DNA of 8,401 bases from Candidatus Segetimicrobium genomatis. Lineage in GTDB: Bacteria; Sysuimicrobiota; Sysuimicrobiia; Sysuimicrobiales; Segetimicrobiaceae. The notes below the pieces were generated by a model, which saw only the letters and a program-made list of their open reading frames with translations, ran no database searches and was not told where the DNA came from. Within the stretch, counting starts at the first letter, position 1; the number at the start of each line of letters is the position of its first letter. The DNA is taken from positions 1-8,401 of the forward strand of contig VBAO01000243.1 in the NCBI GenBank assembly GCA_005883865.1. The letters run 5' to 3'. Positions 6,437 to 8,401 of the stretch are shown one piece after another. Position numbers and translations under genes: made by a program.

Positions 6437-7962
6437 AGACGGCGGTCGGCCACATGGAGCAGCGTATTGATCTCGGTGCCGTCCTCCGGGCACGTGGCGA
6501 TTCCCCACGACAGGCTCAGGGGGAGGCTGCGCTCCCCGGTGTCCGGGATGGTCAGGTCGTCGATGCGCAGCCGGGCCACCGTCTTCTCGGCCTGCTCGCT
6601 CTCCGTCTCGGAGAACAGCAGGACAAACTCGTCCCCTCCGAAGCGGGCCACGAGATCCGCCCCGCGGATGTTCCTCGCCAGGTGCTTGGCGACTTTGATG
6701 AGGGCCACATCGCCGACCGCGTGGCCGTGGGTGTCGTTGATGCCCTTGAACCCGTTGAGATCCAGCATCGCGATGCTCAGCCGGCGGCCCGTGCGACTGG
6801 CCCGCGCGAGCTCCGCGGTGAACCGGTCGATGAACGACCGCCGGTTGGCCAGCCCCGTCAGGGAATCCGTCGCCGCCTGATCCTTCATCTGTTCGTGCAG
6901 CCGGGCCGCGTCCAGGGTGGAGGTCCCCTGCGCCGCCAGGCCCCGGATGCGCTGGCGCGCGGCATCGGGGACGGCGACCGGCGCATCGCCCAGCCCGCAG
7001 AGCCACGCGCGCAGGTGCGTTCCGCGGACGAGCGGCACGCTCGCCACGATGGCGTGCCCCCGGGGATCGGCGGTCCCGACCTGATAAAGGATCACCTCGC
7101 CCCCCGTGGCCTCGGCGGGCAGCGCGGGCGGGATGATCTCGCTGGCCGGCTGCGACCCCTCAGGGGCGGCCCCGTGCGTGGCGACGAGGTGGGGCTTCCC
7201 GTCCCCGTCGCAGAGGTAGGCGACCCCCCGCCCGATGCCGATGATCTCGAGGAACGCCCGAAGGAGGATCTCCAGCACGCCCTTGACCTGCAACTCGCCG
7301 GAGAGGCGGGCCGCCAGGTCGTTGTTGAACTGCAACTCACGCAGCTGGTCCTCCAGCTTCGCGGTGGCTTCCTGTAACCGCCGATCCAGCAGCGCCGCCC
7401 ACTGCATCCGTTCCCGGACGGCCCGCAGCTCCTGGACGAGGATGCCGGAGAACAACGCGAGGAGGAATCCGCCGGCGATGAACGCGCCGAGGCGGAATCC
7501 CGGCGTGCGGAGCGCCTCGGCTTGTCCCGCCTGGATCCAGAGGAAGATAATGATCGCGGTCGTTGCGGTGGAGGCCGCGAGGGCCTGCCGGAGGTTGAAT
7601 CGGGCGACGGCCTCCAGGATCGTCAGATAATACACGTAGAGGAACGGGCTGTCGAGGTTGCCGGAGGCGACGACCAGGAGCGTGGTCACCAGAAGATCCA
7701 GCATGACAACGAGATCGGGCCGCTGGATCAGCGGGAGCCGCCGGGGGCACAGCGCCAGCAGGAGGACGTACCCTCCGAGCAGCGGCACGATCCAGGTCGC
7801 GGCCGTCACCCGGATGATCCCGAACCACAAGGCCGGGATCAGCGCCAGCAGCACCAGGACCCGCACCAGGCTCACCCAGCCCTCGTCCGAGAGGGTGGCC
7901 GCGGGAGTGGGCAGCGGGGGTAGGGGGGTCGGGGACGCTTCTCGGTCGCCTGTGGGAGCCAT
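6400..7962 (-). CDS. Membrane-anchored diguanylate cyclase (TM region, GAF, GGDEF)
   Basis: This 520-residue protein should make the second messenger c-di-GMP from two GTP at the inner membrane. Order: a proline-rich cytoplasmic N-terminus (about 8-23); five to six membrane segments between about 32 and 176, including SGNLDSPFLYVYYLTIL, a pattern also seen in sensor kinases; a charged coiled-coil linker (about 178-215); a GAF-like domain (about 225-345); and a GGDEF domain from DSLTGLANRR (366) to the C-terminus. The catalytic set is complete: Asp401 in LDLNGFKGIND, Asn409 and Asp410, GHAVGD, and GGDEF at 442-446. The inhibitory I-site RGAD (433-436) sits exactly five residues before GGDEF, predicting product feedback inhibition. 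The GAF ligand and membrane signal are unknown. I start at ATG 7962, which has a good ribosome-binding site, rather than a GTG at 8004 that would add 14 residues. It has no EAL or HD-GYP partner in the window. Confidence 0.95.
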   Translation of the reverse strand: MAPTGDREASPTPLPPLPTPAATLSDEGWVSLVRVLVLLALIPALWFGIIRVTAATWIVPLLGGYVLLLALCPRRLPLIQRPDLVVMLDLLVTTLLVVASGNLDSPFLYVYYLTILEAVARFNLRQALAASTATTAIIIFLWIQAGQAEALRTPGFRLGAFIAGGFLLALFSGILVQELRAVRERMQWAALLDRRLQEATAKLEDQLRELQFNNDLAARLSGELQVKGVLEILLRAFLEIIGIGRGVAYLCDGDGKPHLVATHGAAPEGSQPASEIIPPALPAEATGGEVILYQVGTADPRGHAIVASVPLVRGTHLRAWLCGLGDAPVAVPDAARQRIRGLAAQGTSTLDAARLHEQMKDQAATDSLTGLANRRSFIDRFTAELARASRTGRRLSIAMLDLNGFKGINDTHGHAVGDVALIKVAKHLARNIRGADLVARFGGDEFVLLFSETESEQAEKTVARLRIDDLTIPDTGERSLPLSLSWGIATCPEDGTEINTLLHVADRRLYTMKDRLQNLK

Positions 7963-7976
7963 TCTCACCTTTCCTC
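7963..7976 (-). promoter_or_regulatory. Ribosome-binding site deciding the cyclase start
   Basis: On the minus strand the 14 bases before the ATG at 7962 read GAGGAAAGGTGAGA. They offer AAGGTGA close to the start and GAGG 10 bases away, either of which can serve as Shine-Dalgarno. This supports ATG 7962 over the in-frame GTG at 8004. Confidence 0.65.
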
Positions 7977-8009
7977 GAAACGTCTTTCCTACTAATGCCC
8001 ACACGGACC

Positions 8010-8019
8010 TCTGGCCAGA
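8010..8019. promoter_or_regulatory. 10-base perfect palindrome TCTGGCCAGA, possible operator
   Basis: The sequence equals its own reverse complement and lies 48 bases upstream of the cyclase ATG, a position where a dimeric regulator could bind. A 10-base palindrome can occur by chance in a window of this size and no second copy was noticed, so this is weak. Confidence 0.2.
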
Positions 8020-8100
8020 CGAGGGATCGGCGAGGTCTTCTCCTCGGTCGGGAGGGGAAGATACAAGGGAGCGGGAGGCCGGGAGGACGATAGGAGGCCG

Positions 8101-8220
8101 TTGGGTGAGACTCGTGAGATCGCGGGGTATGCCCAGGGGATCACGGAGCTCCTCATCGAGTACGGTGCGATGGACACCCTGATCAGGCCGGACGGACCGA
8201 CCGGCTCCTTGCGACGCTAG
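8101..8220 (+). CDS. Tentative 39-residue small ORF or gene remnant
   Basis: A TTG at 8101 follows a perfect AGGAGG (8092-8097) by 3 bases and opens a frame of 39 codons ending at TAG 8218-8220. The product includes GETREIAGYAQG and ITELLIEYGAMDTLIRPDG, which has the look of an ordinary soluble helix rather than arginine-rich antisense translation, and third positions are mostly G or C. The frame is also open upstream back to a TAA near 7993, without ATG or GTG. I do not recognise it. The 3-base spacing is short for initiation and TTG is a weak start, so it may be a small protein, a degraded gene end, or chance. Confidence 0.25.
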   Translation: MGETREIAGYAQGITELLIEYGAMDTLIRPDGPTGSLRR

Positions 8221-8240
8221 CGCCCGAGGCCTTCCTTACT

Positions 8241-8401
8241 TCACTTCGATTGCCCCGCGCCCTCCGGGAGCGTCTCGGCCAGCTGGATCAGCACGCCGTG
8301 CCCGCTCTTCGGATGGACGAAGATCTCCCGCCACGCCGGGTTCGTGTAATCCTCCTTCACCACGCGGTACCCCGCGTCGCGCAGGCGGGCGGCCCACCGC
8401 G
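8241..8401 (-). CDS. VOC-fold protein resembling methylmalonyl-CoA epimerase, C-terminal part, cut by window edge
   Basis: The last 52 residues of a minus-strand gene read from the right edge (first full codon 8399-8397) to TGA at 8243-8241; the start lies outside the window. The pattern RLRDAGYRVVKEDY, then WREIFVHPKSGHGVLIQLAE, is the final beta-alpha-beta-beta module of the vicinal oxygen chelate fold, and HPKS-HGVLI is characteristic of methylmalonyl-CoA epimerase, which interconverts the (R) and (S) forms on the propionyl-CoA to succinyl-CoA route. In characterised epimerases a metal-binding Glu sits in the GVLxEL position; here it is Gln (LIQL). Gln is a known metal ligand elsewhere in the VOC family, so activity may persist, or this may be a related VOC enzyme with another substrate. 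A short tail (TLPEGAGQSK) ends the protein. Confidence 0.75.
   Translation of the reverse strand, partial: RWAARLRDAGYRVVKEDYTNPAWREIFVHPKSGHGVLIQLAETLPEGAGQSK

Larger units (their letters stand above)
7963..8240. other. Intergenic region upstream of the cyclase gene
   Basis: No gene is certain in these 278 bases. They must contain the cyclase promoter, but I see no convincing -35/-10 pair in the minus direction. A perfect 10-base palindrome (8010-8019) lies about 48 bases before the cyclase start. The right half carries a tentative 39-codon plus-strand ORF (8101-8220). Between that ORF and the epimerase-like gene (8221-8240) there is no clear terminator. Confidence 0.5.

Noticed and set aside
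6385..7377. 330-residue plus-strand open frame opposite the cyclase
   Set aside because: The opposite strand encodes intact GAF and GGDEF motifs; this frame has none and mirrors their codons.
7992..8177. 61-residue minus-strand open frame upstream of the cyclase
   Set aside because: Ser/Pro/Arg-rich with no motif or clear ribosome-binding site; overlaps the likely promoter region of the cyclase.

Overview
The window is gene-dense bacterial DNA of roughly two-thirds G+C. Coding frames have G/C-rich third positions, GTG starts are common, and genes overlap by 4 bases or lie within a few bases of each other. This fits a free-living, high-GC environmental bacterium; nothing in the window fixes the phylum. 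I see no mobile element, CRISPR array, tRNA or rRNA.

Layout, left to right. (1) 1-1544 (+): the C-terminal four-fifths of an acetyl-CoA-synthetase-type acyl-CoA ligase, cut by the left edge. (2) 1534-2025 (-): a small multi-pass membrane protein of unknown function, convergent with the ligase and overlapping its 3' end by 11 bases. (3) 2026-2232: a very GC-rich divergent intergenic region with several possible hairpins. (4) 2233-6197 (+): a compact four-gene ABC importer operon (secreted substrate-binding protein, two permeases, ATPase with TOBE domain) of the polyamine/iron/thiamine-like architecture, with unknown substrate. A possible fifth small gene (6194-6436) starts on the ATPase stop codon. 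(5) 6400-7962 (-): a membrane-anchored diguanylate cyclase (TM region, coiled coil, GAF, GGDEF with intact I-site), convergent with the operon. (6) 7963-8240: upstream region of the cyclase, with one tentative 39-codon ORF. (7) 8241-8401 (-): the C-terminal end of a VOC-fold protein resembling methylmalonyl-CoA epimerase, cut by the right edge.

How they fit together: the importer genes clearly make one transport machine and are probably translationally coupled. The cyclase would report a membrane or cytoplasmic signal as c-di-GMP, but nothing in the sequence ties it to the importer. The ligase and the epimerase-like protein would both fit short-chain acyl-CoA (acetate/propionate) metabolism, though they lie at opposite ends of the window and are not in one operon. 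I found no strong evidence for an undescribed system. The items most worth a second look are the coupled small ORF after the ATPase, the cysteine pair in the binding protein, the altered active-site residues in the ligase and the epimerase-like protein, and the structured leader of the importer operon.
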